A stretch of 64,000 nucleotides of DNA from the NCBI RefSeq assembly GCF_000423945.1, contig NZ_AUIY01000016.1, positions 1-64,000 on the forward strand, given 5' to 3'. Made by a program: the position numbers and the translations under genes. Within the stretch, counting starts at the first letter, position 1. Every line of letters begins with the position of its first letter. Below the pieces are notes generated by a model, which made no database searches, was not told the origin of the DNA, and saw nothing but the letters and a program-made list of their open reading frames with translations. The stretch is from Butyrivibrio sp. XPD2002 (GTDB lineage: Bacteria; Bacillota; Clostridia; Lachnospirales; Lachnospiraceae). Below are positions 33,663-42,221 of the stretch, in pieces.

Positions 33663-34637
33663 ATGAATATTCTTATAGTGTCCGGTTTTTTAGGTGCCGG
33701 CAAAACTACTTTTATAAAAGAACTCATCCGCCGTACAGATACGAATCCCGTTATCCTTGAAAATGAATATGGCGATAACAGCATAGATGCAGGTGAATTA
33801 AGGAGCACAGATACAGGGGAGAAGAAGCTGGAGGTTCTGGAATTCATGGAAGGATGCGTATGCTGCACCATGAAGGACAGCTTTGTTAACTCTGTTCTAA
33901 CGGTTTTTTCAGGACTATCTCCCGAGTACCTGATCATTGAGCCCACCGGAGTCGGGAAACTGGGCAACATCATAAATAACTTAAAGCCTATACTTGTTGG
34001 GAACGTAACACTGCTTGACCCTATCGTGGTCATTGCTCCAAGGAGCTACAGGCAGAACATGAGCGAGTTTGAAACTCTGTACAAGGATCAGATAGCAAAT
34101 GCCAAAACGGTGGTATTTTCAAAATGCGAAAGCGAGTCACCCGAAGTTCTGGAGGAGACAAAAGCTGCGATAAAGAAGATAAACCCGGAGGCAGATATCT
34201 TAGATGGCCATTACACCCTGCAAAGTGATGAGTGGTGGAAGGGGCTTATGTCGCTTTCATCAGAGAGCATCGAAGTAACAGAGACAGGGGATGATACGGG
34301 CAGGTTTTCTCAGATCACGATAGATAGTGCAGTGATGGAGAATCCCGCACAGCTCATATCCCTTTTAGAGGACTGCCTTAGAGGAGAATTCGGACATGTG
34401 GTCCGCGCCAAGGGAACGATACCTGTTGGCAATGAGATGCTTCGCTTTGACCTGGCAGACGGGCTTTACACCATCGCGGATTCACCCATGGATTCCAACC
34501 AGTGCGTATTTATTGGCGAATACCTTGATAAAAACCGTATCTGCCGGCGTCTTGGAACTTTTCCCGAGGGAAAAAATGTGGCCTTTGCAAGGAATTATGT
34601 AAACAGACAGAAGTTGCAACTGCCTATATCGCAATAA
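33663..34637 (+). CDS. COG0523/CobW-family G3E GTPase, metal chaperone
   Basis: 324 residues. Walker A GFLGAGKT (8-15), the family metal-binding motif GCVCC (Cys65, 67, 68), EPTGVG (Walker B region) and a C-terminal CobW-type domain with FGHVVRAKGTI. Members bind zinc, cobalt or other metals and insert them in target enzymes at the cost of GTP. It lies 48 bases after the zinc alcohol dehydrogenase in the same direction, so zinc delivery to that enzyme is a reasonable guess. No Zur-type palindrome was seen upstream. Confidence 0.9.
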   Translation: MNILIVSGFLGAGKTTFIKELIRRTDTNPVILENEYGDNSIDAGELRSTDTGEKKLEVLEFMEGCVCCTMKDSFVNSVLTVFSGLSPEYLIIEPTGVGKLGNIINNLKPILVGNVTLLDPIVVIAPRSYRQNMSEFETLYKDQIANAKTVVFSKCESESPEVLEETKAAIKKINPEADILDGHYTLQSDEWWKGLMSLSSESIEVTETGDDTGRFSQITIDSAVMENPAQLISLLEDCLRGEFGHVVRAKGTIPVGNEMLRFDLADGLYTIADSPMDSNQCVFIGEYLDKNRICRRLGTFPEGKNVAFARNYVNRQKLQLPISQ

Positions 34638-34645
34638 AAAAGGAA

Positions 34646-34688
34646 AAGACGCTGCTGATGGAAGTAATAAACTACTCAGCAACGTCTT
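34646..34688 (+). terminator. Hairpin downstream of the COG0523 gene
   Basis: AAGACGCTGCTGA pairs with TCAGCAACGTCTT (12 of 13) over a 17-base loop, with CTCTATATT after it. The weak T-run lowers confidence. Confidence 0.5.
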
Positions 34689-34774
34689 CTCTATATTAGA
34701 AAATAATCTAAAAGGGCGTTAATAATATATAAATATAACAAAAGCCTATACAAGAATAACACAATGCAATATTT

Positions 34775-35200
34775 CTATTTGCTTTCCTGTGAAGCCTTGA
34801 ACTTTGCAAAGTCGATAATCTCTCTGCGGGCTTCTTTACTTAGCTTGGAAAAATAGAAGAGCATCTGAATCTCATCGGAGCTGAACTTATCGAACTTCTT
34901 TGATGAGCCATAGGAAGAAAGCTCTGCTTCTTCGAGAGTTCGCTCAGTCTTTTCGGGCGCATCATAATAGATATCATTATCCAAAGGAATACACAGCTTC
35001 AATAGCTCGTCTGTAGTAAGCCCATAGAAATTGGCTAACTTGTAGATTATTGGTGTGCTGGGAATGCGCTTGCCACTTTCATATTGCTGATAAGTAGGCT
35101 GCTTGACATCAATGTTTGATGCTATGTAAGTTTGTGTATAGCCGTGGGCTTTGCGAAGCTCCTTAAGCTTTTTTCCAATTTGTGTACTAGCGTCTTTCAT
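34775..35200 (-). CDS. XRE-family transcriptional regulator
   Basis: 141 residues. Residues about 8-63 form a Cro/CI-type helix-turn-helix (GKKLKELRKAHGYTQTYIASNIDVKQPTYQQYESGKRIPS pattern, with the QPTYQQYE recognition helix). The C-terminal half is charged and helical without a known sensor domain. The start has TAGGAG upstream, which itself sits inside a palindrome (35203-35227). A second palindrome overlaps the putative promoter, so autoregulation is likely. Neighbours do not reveal the target. Confidence 0.85.
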   Translation of the reverse strand: MKDASTQIGKKLKELRKAHGYTQTYIASNIDVKQPTYQQYESGKRIPSTPIIYKLANFYGLTTDELLKLCIPLDNDIYYDAPEKTERTLEEAELSSYGSSKKFDKFSSDEIQMLFYFSKLSKEARREIIDFAKFKASQESK

Positions 35201-35202
35201 CC

Positions 35203-35227
35203 AAAATGTCTCCTATAAAGACATTTT
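35203..35227. promoter_or_regulatory. Palindrome over the XRE gene SD
   Basis: AAAATGTCT (35203-35211) and AGACATTTT (35219-35227) are perfect 9-bp arms around the AGG of the SD. It could be an operator or an RNA hairpin limiting translation. Confidence 0.55.
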
Positions 35228-35246
35228 ATACAAAAAACGTGAAGTT

Positions 35247-35276
35247 ATTATATAGTATGCTATATAATTATAGGCA
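35247..35276 (-). promoter_or_regulatory. XRE gene promoter with palindromic operator
   Basis: ATTATATAG-TATG-CTATATAAT (35247-35268) is a perfect 9-bp inverted repeat. On the minus strand TTGCCT lies 17 bases upstream of TATATA, so the palindrome covers the -10 region, as expected for autorepression. Confidence 0.55.
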
Positions 35277-35543
35277 AATGAAATATTTTATACTCCCTAC
35301 TTTCCGTTTTTCCTTCGCTCTTTTTCGGGATGAGCCGCATAATAGCAATAAGAAACGGGCAGCCCTTAAATAGAGCAGCCCGCAGCTATACACACCAATA
35401 TTTAAATGTCCTCGAGATCATAGCTTATCTCAAGAAGAGGCTTTAGAATGGCGGTATTTACCAAATATTTAGGCTTTTTTAATACATCAGAGTCACCTGA
35501 TAACGTATGATTTAAGAAGGGGAAGAAAGGGTTGGTAATTCTT

Positions 35544-35846
35544 ATGATAAGAACACTTCTAAGAAGAATTGGCGTTATGGCATTAACGGTATCGCTCCTA
35601 CCTGCCTTTATCAGCTTTGGAAACGAAGAGTGGACAGACTGGACTGAGGCCATCGATCACATTGATGATATGGGATCCAATGCATATATGGCTTATGACA
35701 ATCTTCCCATTAAGGCGTATGTCTATCCTTTAGCAGAGGTTGAGAAGGTTCATGACCTATCCGACAAGGTTCCTGCTGTGGGCGGCGAAGCAGCTATATG
35801 TCCCGAGGATGGATACATGCTGCTTGATGTGACCGGTGATGATTGA
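35544..35846 (+). CDS. Small exported protein, unknown
   Basis: 100 residues from the ATG at 35544 (a TTG at 35532 is also possible). The N-terminus MIRTLLRRIGVMALTVSLLPAF is a signal peptide or anchor; the mature part is acidic (WTDWTEAIDHIDDMGS) with an ending LLDVTGDD. No family recognised. The SD (GAAAGGG) is better placed for the TTG start than for the ATG, so the start is uncertain. A bidirectional terminator follows. Confidence 0.55.
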   Translation: MIRTLLRRIGVMALTVSLLPAFISFGNEEWTDWTEAIDHIDDMGSNAYMAYDNLPIKAYVYPLAEVEKVHDLSDKVPAVGGEAAICPEDGYMLLDVTGDD

Positions 35847-35885
35847 GGTGTTATGAAAAATAATGGATAGCAGTTTTAAAATAAC

Positions 35886-35920
35886 AAGGCCCTGTCTACG
35901 AAATGCAGACAGGGCTTTTA
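35886..35920. terminator. Bidirectional terminator
   Basis: GCCCTGTCT pairs with AGACAGGGC (extended by AAG/TTT) with TTTTAAT after it; it lies between convergent genes and can serve both. Confidence 0.8.
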
Positions 35921-35929
35921 ATATGGCTG

Positions 35930-36574
35930 TTATTTATCAATTCGTTTCAGGGAGTCTCTCTCAGCGACGATAAGGAGCTGATCGGAAGCACGCAGCTCTC
36001 TCTTGGGATCTGCTGTTATCCAGTGACCACCTTCCTTGATAGCTACGACATTGACGTTATATTTCTGACGGATGTTGAGCTCTATGAGGTTCTTACCAAC
36101 CCACTTATCCATGGGATTCATTTCAACCATGGACAGAGAGTTATCTACCTGAAAATAATCCAGGAAGGTATCGGAGGAGAGGATCCTTGCTGATTGTTTT
36201 CCACCATATTCCTCAGGAATGATGACCTTGTCGGCACCGATTTTTTCAAGAATGGAAGTCATTCTGTCAGAGGAACTCTTGGCTACAATAAGCGGAACGC
36301 CTTCTTCCTTCGCAACCGCAACTGACATGATGCTGGCTGCAAGATTGCGGCTCATTGCCACAACTACAATATCAAGATTCTTAAGACCGAGGTTTTTAAC
36401 TTCATCTTCGTTTGAGAGGTCTGCACAGATTGCAGAAGTGGCGAAGCGTGAAGATTCCTTCAGCTTATCCTCATCAATATCTGCTATCAGGACATCGGAG
36501 CCCATGTCGTACATGCTCTGAGCAAGGCTGAGTCCATATTTTCCAAGTCCGAGAACTGCTATTGATTTTCTCAT
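35930..36574 (-). CDS. Potassium uptake regulatory subunit (KtrA/TrkA, RCK domain)
   Basis: 214 residues from the ATG at 36574 with TAGGAG upstream; the frame is open to 36607. A Rossmann nucleotide-binding RCK_N domain (VLGLGKYGLSLAQSM, then DIDEDKL) is followed by an RCK_C domain (VGKNLIELNIRQKYNVNVVAI, SDQLLIVAERDSL). In Ktr systems this ring binds ATP/ADP or c-di-AMP and gates the membrane subunit. The partner ktrB-like gene lies directly upstream in the same operon (49 bases). Name by family only. Confidence 0.92.
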   Translation of the reverse strand: MRKSIAVLGLGKYGLSLAQSMYDMGSDVLIADIDEDKLKESSRFATSAICADLSNEDEVKNLGLKNLDIVVVAMSRNLAASIMSVAVAKEEGVPLIVAKSSSDRMTSILEKIGADKVIIPEEYGGKQSARILSSDTFLDYFQVDNSLSMVEMNPMDKWVGKNLIELNIRQKYNVNVVAIKEGGHWITADPKRELRASDQLLIVAERDSLKRIDK

Positions 36575-36623
36575 TTTAATACTCCTATAAAATATTATCT
36601 GATTCAAAATCCATTATCGTGGA

Positions 36624-37985
36624 TTAACCCACAAAGAATTTACCTTCTACATATCTGCGCTGATTCTTAGGCTTGCTTCTTCCTGCAAAGAAGATCGCCA
36701 TGGAGATGGGACCTATTCTTCCAAGATACATGCAGACTATGATGATGAGTCGGCCTGCGGTATTAAGCGTTGTGGTGAGATCTCTTGTGAGACCGACAGT
36801 AGCAAGGGCGCTTATAACCTCGAAAAATGCATCCTGCAGATTAACAGTATTAGTTGCATCCAGCATCAGTGTAAATACAAGAATTGAAAACATACTTACG
36901 TACATGATGACGGAGGCCTTTCTCATGGATTCATCACTTACTTTTCTGTTGAAGATTATGTTGGAATCTTCGGATTTAATATAAGTGATTATTCCCATCA
37001 TAGCAAGGAAAAAGGTCACGGTCTTAATACCGCCGGCAGTTCCTATGGGGGAGCCACCGATAAACATGAGAATGTAGGCTGCAACACAGGAGGTATTAGA
37101 CAGTCCTGCCTGTGAAAATGAAGCAAAGCCAGCCGTTCTGAAGGTGACTGATTCAAAAAGGCTGTTGGTCAGCTTATCAAAAAGAGTCATGTCCTTAAGG
37201 GTCAGAGGATTGTTATATTCCGCAAAAAATATGGTGATCCAGCCAACCATTATAAGAATAAATGTAAATGACAATACAAGCTTTGTGTGCTCACTGAATC
37301 TTGCAAAAATCTGTGAGGGGAGGAACCGTTTTTGTACACCGCGCTTTACAATGCTTGCAAGATCAAACCACACTACATAGCCAAGGCCTCCGAGAATTAT
37401 GAGTGCCATTGTGTTAAAAAGAACCAGTGGATTTGATGAGTAGCTCATAAGGCTGTCGGAGCCAAGGATATCTATGCCGGCGTTACAAAAGGCGGATATG
37501 GAATTGAAAAATGAATACCATACACCCACAGGTCCGAACCTCGGAACAAAGGCAAAGCAATAGATAACAGCACCAAGAAGCTCTATGAAAAAGGTGCCCT
37601 TGAAGATTTTTACAAGGACCTTCAGAATTCCTGAATCCGTATCGAGGTTAAGGGAATCCTGAAGCATTTTCCTTTCACTGAGGGAGAACTTCTTCCGGGA
37701 CAGGAGCATTATCATGGAGATGACGGTGATGATACCAAAACCTCCGATCTGTATAAGAAACAGAATAACTACATGTCCGAAGGTGCTCCAGTAGCTGGAG
37801 GTATCAACTACCGTCAGTCCGGTAACGCAGACGGAGGTAGTCGCGGTAAAAAGTGCTGTGACAAAATTCGTCCAGGCACCGTCAGCAGATGAGATCGGCA
37901 GTGTCAGTAAAAAAGCACCAAAAAGAATTGCCACCAGAAAGCTCAGCGGAATCAATCTCATGGATGATATTCTTGATAAATTCAT
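36624..37985 (-). CDS. Potassium uptake membrane subunit (KtrB/TrkH family)
   Basis: 453 residues with the four pseudo-repeated pore segments of TrkH/KtrB: TSVCVTGLTV, CNAGIDI, RTAGFASF and ATVGLTRDL, each with the glycine of the selectivity filter. About ten membrane segments. It imports potassium with sodium or protons and is controlled by the downstream RCK subunit. The order membrane subunit then regulator is typical of Ktr operons. The SD is GAGG before ATG. Confidence 0.92.
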   Translation of the reverse strand: MNLSRISSMRLIPLSFLVAILFGAFLLTLPISSADGAWTNFVTALFTATTSVCVTGLTVVDTSSYWSTFGHVVILFLIQIGGFGIITVISMIMLLSRKKFSLSERKMLQDSLNLDTDSGILKVLVKIFKGTFFIELLGAVIYCFAFVPRFGPVGVWYSFFNSISAFCNAGIDILGSDSLMSYSSNPLVLFNTMALIILGGLGYVVWFDLASIVKRGVQKRFLPSQIFARFSEHTKLVLSFTFILIMVGWITIFFAEYNNPLTLKDMTLFDKLTNSLFESVTFRTAGFASFSQAGLSNTSCVAAYILMFIGGSPIGTAGGIKTVTFFLAMMGIITYIKSEDSNIIFNRKVSDESMRKASVIMYVSMFSILVFTLMLDATNTVNLQDAFFEVISALATVGLTRDLTTTLNTAGRLIIIVCMYLGRIGPISMAIFFAGRSKPKNQRRYVEGKFFVG

Positions 37986-38146
37986 ATGTATAATTTCCTC
38001 TTTTTTGAACGGGTATTTTAATCGGCTATATTCCTATAGCACAGCTTTTTCCCAAAAATCATTACATCAGTATATTACAAGCATTTGTGTGTGACAACAA
38101 CTAAATAAAATCAGTGCAAATATAGAGAAAATCCGTGGGGTTGCTC

Positions 38147-38176
38147 TTGGCAGCAGCATGTTGTGTTTACTATAAT
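38147..38176 (+). promoter_or_regulatory. Probable promoter of the SPL-type gene
   Basis: TTGGCA (38147-38152) and TATAAT (38171-38176) are 18 bases apart, about 90 bases before the gene. Confidence 0.6.
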
Positions 38177-38263
38177 AAAGTCTATGGGTGTTTTGTTTTT
38201 TGATATAAAAATGACACTAAAACAGGCTTTAAGAATTAAAAGGAATGTGGAAAGTGAGGCAAA

Positions 38264-39136
38264 ATGCACTTTGTTGATGCTAAGGGAATACTGACCACAA
38301 GCGGTGGAGGCTGTGGGATGAATATCTATCGTGGCTGCACTCACGGCTGTATCTATTGTGACAGCAGGAGTAAGTGCTATCAGTTTACGCATCCCTTTGA
38401 AGATATTGAGGTTAAGCAGAATGCACCGCAGCTTCTTGAGGCAGCTCTTAAGTCCAAGAGAAAGAAGTGCATGATCGGAACAGGTTCCATGTCTGATCCC
38501 TATATGCACTGCGAGATGGAGCTGGGACTTACAAGGAGGTGTCTTGAGATAATCAGGGACTACGAGTTTGGTCTAGCCATTCAGACAAAGTCCGACAGGA
38601 TCCTTAGGGATATCGATCTTCTTGAAGAAATAAACAGGAAGGCAAAATGTGTGGTCCAGATAACGCTGACGACCTTTGATGATGAGCTGTGCAGTATCTT
38701 AGAGCCAAATGTATGTAATACAAAGAGGCGAATTGAGATCCTTAAGGAGATGCAAAGGCGGGGGATTCCTACCATAGTATGGCTGACACCGATTCTTCCC
38801 TTTATAAATGACACCAGAGAGAACGTGGGGCAGATACTTGATGCCTGCGTGGATGCCGGGGTTAAGGGAATCATAGATTTCGGAATGGGACTGACACTCA
38901 GGGAAGGCGACAGAGAGTATTACTATGAAGCTTTGGATAGGCATTTTCCCGGACTGAAAAAGAAATATATTGAGAGCTACGGTAATTCCTATGAGCTGCC
39001 AAGCCCGAATTCAAAGGAGCTGATGGCACTTCTCAGGAAGGTGTGCAGGAAAAATGATATGCTCTATAAACCGGATGACTGCTTTAACTATATGCGTGAG
39101 CTTCCGGAAAAATATGAGCAGATGAGTTTATTTTGA
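38264..39136 (+). CDS. SPL-family radical SAM protein
   Basis: 290 residues. The radical SAM cluster motif is CTHGCIYC (Cys25, 29, 32). The wider pattern (MNIYRGCTHGCIYCDSRS, then GTGSMSDPYMHCE, then LAIQTKSDRILRD, QITLTTFDDE and VWLTPILPFINDT) matches the COG1533 family related to spore photoproduct lyase. The true lyase repairs thymine dimers; most COG1533 proteins have unknown substrates, so the function is left open. GTGAGG serves as SD. It is not linked to other enzymes. Confidence 0.88.
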   Translation: MHFVDAKGILTTSGGGCGMNIYRGCTHGCIYCDSRSKCYQFTHPFEDIEVKQNAPQLLEAALKSKRKKCMIGTGSMSDPYMHCEMELGLTRRCLEIIRDYEFGLAIQTKSDRILRDIDLLEEINRKAKCVVQITLTTFDDELCSILEPNVCNTKRRIEILKEMQRRGIPTIVWLTPILPFINDTRENVGQILDACVDAGVKGIIDFGMGLTLREGDREYYYEALDRHFPGLKKKYIESYGNSYELPSPNSKELMALLRKVCRKNDMLYKPDDCFNYMRELPEKYEQMSLF

Positions 39137-39239
39137 TGTAACAAATTGATAATTATTCGGACTTATATGTATGGCTGTTTTTGATGTTAGGAATTTGCAA
39201 CGGCCTTTCAAAGAAGGATATTTTAAGAAGGATTGGATG

Positions 39240-39806
39240 ATGATTTTTTATCTTGTAAGACATGGGCAGACAGACTGGAATCTTGAAACCAGGCTCCAGG
39301 GACATGCAAATATTCCCATGAATGCTGACGGCATTTTACAGATGAATAACCTTGCGGATAAGATGGCTGGTATCGGACTTAAGGTAGATGCCATGATTTC
39401 AAGCCCTCTGGGCAGAGCAGGAGAGAGTGCCCGCATCATCGCAGACAAGATCGGATTTACCGGTGACATTATAACGGACCCTGCTTTTATTGAGAGAGAT
39501 TTTGGGAAGCTTGAGGGTGTAGACTGGAACTCCGGCGTTGACTTTGAAGATCCGCAGTACGGTGTTGAAGGCTATGAGGCTTTATGCGAGAGGGCAGGAA
39601 AGGCACTTCATAAGTATTCATTTTCCAAGGATGCCAGAGTGATGATAGTATCCCACGGTGCATTCCTGACTGCGCTTCGTGATGTGCTGTCAGATTACAA
39701 GATGAATTATTGGGACAGAGAATATCCGATTATTCAGGGCAATGCCTTGTGTGTTGAGGTGGAAGAGGGGAAGGAAGCCGAGTTTAGGATTCTTTTTCCT
39801 GTGTGA
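39240..39806 (+). CDS. Histidine phosphatase (phosphoglycerate mutase-like)
   Basis: 188 residues from the ATG at 39240, preceded by AAGGA; the open frame starts at 39171, but the extra 23 residues are not family-like. The N-terminal motif FYLVRHGQTDWN carries the catalytic His8. SSPLGRAGESARIIA, the acidic ERDFGKLEG and VSHGAFLTALRDVL supply the second histidine and other residues. Acts on a small phosphorylated metabolite (sugar phosphate, alpha-ribazole phosphate or similar); which one is not visible. Confidence 0.88.
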   Translation: MIFYLVRHGQTDWNLETRLQGHANIPMNADGILQMNNLADKMAGIGLKVDAMISSPLGRAGESARIIADKIGFTGDIITDPAFIERDFGKLEGVDWNSGVDFEDPQYGVEGYEALCERAGKALHKYSFSKDARVMIVSHGAFLTALRDVLSDYKMNYWDREYPIIQGNALCVEVEEGKEAEFRILFPV

Positions 39807-39864
39807 CAGGTAGAAGGGCTGTGGGGAGTGGGCGTTACGTCGGGAGGAAGAATTATTACATTAT

Positions 39865-39935
39865 GGTTCATCTGCGGGAGTAACTTTTCGGTTGCCGTTA
39901 CGTCTATGCGCGAACAAGTTAGAATACCGGTTGCA
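39865..39935 (+). repeat. 71-bp direct repeat, copy 1
   Basis: Begins GGTTCATCTGCGGGAG and ends ACCGGTTGCA. It matches copy 2 at 69 of 71 positions, 128 bases apart. Just past this copy, GATGAAC (39938-39944) is the reverse complement of the GTTCATC at its start, so it could fold into a large hairpin. Confidence 0.9.
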
Positions 39936-39992
39936 CGGATGAACTGTTGTTTTAAGGAGCGTTCAGTCTATGAGGGAGGATTATCCCATATT

Positions 39993-40063
39993 GGTTCATC
40001 TGCGGGAGTAACTTCTCGGTTGCCGTTACGTCTATGCGCGAACAAATTAGAATACCGGTTGCA
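39993..40063 (+). repeat. 71-bp direct repeat, copy 2
   Basis: Same unit as copy 1, with only two differences (TTC for TTT in the middle and AAATTAG for AAGTTAG). Confidence 0.9.
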
Positions 40064-40222
40064 AGCTACCAGAAAAAGAGGCATGTTATGTACGCCGGTA
40101 GAAAAGAAAAATAGAAAATTGACGTAAAGGTTAATATAAGATGATCATTAAGGTCAACCAAAAAAGAAATAGAATGTATATAGACTGAATTGTAATACTA
40201 GAAATAATTACTGGAGGAAAAA

Positions 40223-40771
40223 ATGAATTACAGATTAGGAAGACTTGAAGATGTAGAAGAGATCAGCAGGATGGTAGACTCCGCGAAGGAGCTTATGTCC
40301 TCGCAGGGGATAGAGCAGTGGGATGAGATTTACCCTGCAAAGGAAGATTTTGAGGATGATATAAAGAAACAGACATTATATGTGGTAATTGATGATGACA
40401 ATCTCGATTCGGAAGAAAGTAGTGCTGATACAAATAATGAGAAGCTTACAGACAGCAATCTCGCTGCGATTTACGTTATAAGTACAGAGTACGACGATGC
40501 CTACAACAATGCCAGCTGGGAGTATGACAACGCCTGTATAGTTCACAGATTGTGCGTGGCTCCGGGACAGCAGAACAAGGGAATAGGTAAAAAGCTTCTT
40601 GATAAAATCGAGGGTCAGCTGGTGGATATGGGATTTGATTCCGTGAGGCTTGACGTCTTTTCAGAGAATCCATTCGCACTGAGGCTCTATGAAAAGAATG
40701 GCTACGAGAAGCGCGGACATGCTGATTGGAGAAAAGGCAGATTCTATCTTATGGAGAAGAAGATAGGTTAA
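40223..40771 (+). CDS. GNAT-family N-acetyltransferase
   Basis: 182 residues. The acetyl-CoA loop is QQNKGIGKKLL in the segment LCVAPGQQNKGIGKKL, followed by LDVFSENPFALRLYEKNGY, the classic GNAT end. An N-terminal acidic insert (DDDNLDSEESSADTNNEKLTD, residues about 57-77) is unusual. SD GGAGG is well placed. First of a run of three acetyltransferase genes; acts on an unknown amine. Confidence 0.85.
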   Translation: MNYRLGRLEDVEEISRMVDSAKELMSSQGIEQWDEIYPAKEDFEDDIKKQTLYVVIDDDNLDSEESSADTNNEKLTDSNLAAIYVISTEYDDAYNNASWEYDNACIVHRLCVAPGQQNKGIGKKLLDKIEGQLVDMGFDSVRLDVFSENPFALRLYEKNGYEKRGHADWRKGRFYLMEKKIG

Positions 40772-40785
40772 AGTAGGGGGATTTC

Positions 40786-41250
40786 ATGCTGAGTTTATAC
40801 ACACCAAAATATGAGGATCTGTGGTTTAAAAAGACCATGATGGAGGACGAGGAGACCATGTCCTACAACCACACCTGGGGCGGGACGGTTCCGTTTCCCA
40901 AGAAGAAGTGGCAGGGCTGGTATGACCACTGGATCGTTAATCATGAGAACAGAAGGTTTTACAGATATTTGAAAAATGAGGAGGGAGAGCTGGTTGGCGA
41001 GATAGCATACCGCTTTGACGACATTCTCCGGGGATTTGTCACAGATGTGATAATCCATGCAAAGTACAGAGGCCGAGGCTACGGCAGTGAAGGTTTGGAT
41101 ATGCTGTGCCAGTCAGCAAAGGAAAATGGCATCGAAATTCTTTTTGATGATATCGCGATCGATAACCCTTCCGTAGAGATGTTCCTTAGACATGGTTTCA
41201 CAGAGGAAACACGAACAGAGCAGATTGTTCTTGTGAAAAAAGAACTTTAA
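40786..41250 (+). CDS. GNAT-family N-acetyltransferase
   Basis: 154 residues. The acetyl-CoA loop is AKYRGRGYGSEGL with a downstream AIDNPSVEMFLRHGF. The N-terminal part (FKKTMMEDEETMSYNHTWGG and YDHWIVNHENRRFYRYL) resembles a GNAT subgroup with aromatic residues near the active site. The substrate is not known. It follows the first acetyltransferase by 14 bases and is likely co-transcribed. Confidence 0.85.
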   Translation: MLSLYTPKYEDLWFKKTMMEDEETMSYNHTWGGTVPFPKKKWQGWYDHWIVNHENRRFYRYLKNEEGELVGEIAYRFDDILRGFVTDVIIHAKYRGRGYGSEGLDMLCQSAKENGIEILFDDIAIDNPSVEMFLRHGFTEETRTEQIVLVKKEL

Positions 41251-41268
41251 AATTTTGAAAGGCTAGAT

Positions 41269-42192
41269 ATGAAATACACAGACATTACAAAAAAAGAATT
41301 AGAGGAAGTTGTAAATAAATATGTTGAATACTATAACGGCCAGGAGGAGGGCTGCTGGACCTACGAAACTGCTTACACAAGAATTCATCAGGTAATGACA
41401 ACGAATGGTGCGAAGTGCCTGGTTCAGTATGATGATAACGGCAACATGACAGGCTTCGTCATGGGCTATTACAAGCAGTACGATGACATCCTTGCATATT
41501 TCCTTGAGGAGATCGTGATCTTTGATGGCTATCAGGGAAAGGGCTACGGCTCACAGTTCCTTGCTGAGCTTGAGAAGCTTGTTAAGGAAAACGGCGCAGA
41601 GCATATCGAATTTTTATCAGTAAACGATGAGCACCACATGCACTTCTATGAAAAAGCCGGATATTATGCTGCGAACAATTTCGCGATCATGGGAAAGCAC
41701 TGGGAGAATGAAAAGTGTGAGAAAGCTGAAATGTTCCAGATTCGTGAAGTGACTGACCCTGAGGAGAAGCAGAAAATTGCAAGGCTTATTCTTGAAGCGC
41801 TTACGGACTGGTTTGGAATTCCCGAAACCAGAGAGGAATACATTGTTACAAGCGCAGATAAGATTTTCTTTGCAGCCTTTGATGATGACAAGCCGGTGGG
41901 CTTTATCACCCTTACTGAAACAGGAAAAAGCACAGCAGAAATCTATGTAATGGGCGTTTTAAAGGAGTATCACAGAGATGGAATTGGAAGAAGGCTTTTT
42001 GCCAGGCTTAAGGAAAAGGCAGTGTTCCAGGGCTATGAATTTTTGCAGGTTAAGACAGTGCAGATGGGAAAATACGATGATTATGATGATACCAATCGTT
42101 TCTATTTGTCACTTGGCTTTAAGGAATTTGAGGTGTTTCCGCTTCTCTGGGACGAGGCTAATCCCTGCCAGATATATGTGATGGCACTTTAA
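41269..42192 (+). CDS. Tandem double-domain GNAT acetyltransferase
   Basis: 307 residues with two GNAT domains. The first (1-140) has FDGYQGKGYGSQFLAEL and HMHFYEKAGYY; the second (about 160-307) has LKEYHRDGIGRRLFARL and FYLSLGFKEFE. Both keep the acetyl-CoA loop, so both may be active. The fusion is complete in one frame with a clean linker (NEKCEKAEMFQIRE). It is the third acetyltransferase in a row. The substrate is unknown. Confidence 0.85.
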   Translation: MKYTDITKKELEEVVNKYVEYYNGQEEGCWTYETAYTRIHQVMTTNGAKCLVQYDDNGNMTGFVMGYYKQYDDILAYFLEEIVIFDGYQGKGYGSQFLAELEKLVKENGAEHIEFLSVNDEHHMHFYEKAGYYAANNFAIMGKHWENEKCEKAEMFQIREVTDPEEKQKIARLILEALTDWFGIPETREEYIVTSADKIFFAAFDDDKPVGFITLTETGKSTAEIYVMGVLKEYHRDGIGRRLFARLKEKAVFQGYEFLQVKTVQMGKYDDYDDTNRFYLSLGFKEFEVFPLLWDEANPCQIYVMAL

Positions 42193-42221
42193 AAACTGTT
42201 TGATTTTGAAGGGTAAGAAAT

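Larger units (their letters stand above)
35201..35543. other. Divergent gap between XRE regulator and small exported protein
   Basis: The XRE promoter and two palindromes fill 35203-35275. CGGGC/GCCCG (35356-35382) forms a small hairpin with AGAAAC on one side, possibly a terminator on the minus strand. The rest (35383-35530) shows no clear feature. Confidence 0.5.
39807..40222. other. Repeat-filled gap before the acetyltransferase cluster
   Basis: 416 bases without a credible gene. It contains the 71-bp direct repeat (39865 and 39993). An open frame of 99 codons exists but is composed largely of the repeats and has no SD. Confidence 0.7.

Noticed and set aside
39828..40127. Open frame of 99 codons across the 71-bp repeats
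   Set aside because: It is built from the repeat units, has no SD and shows no protein-like pattern.
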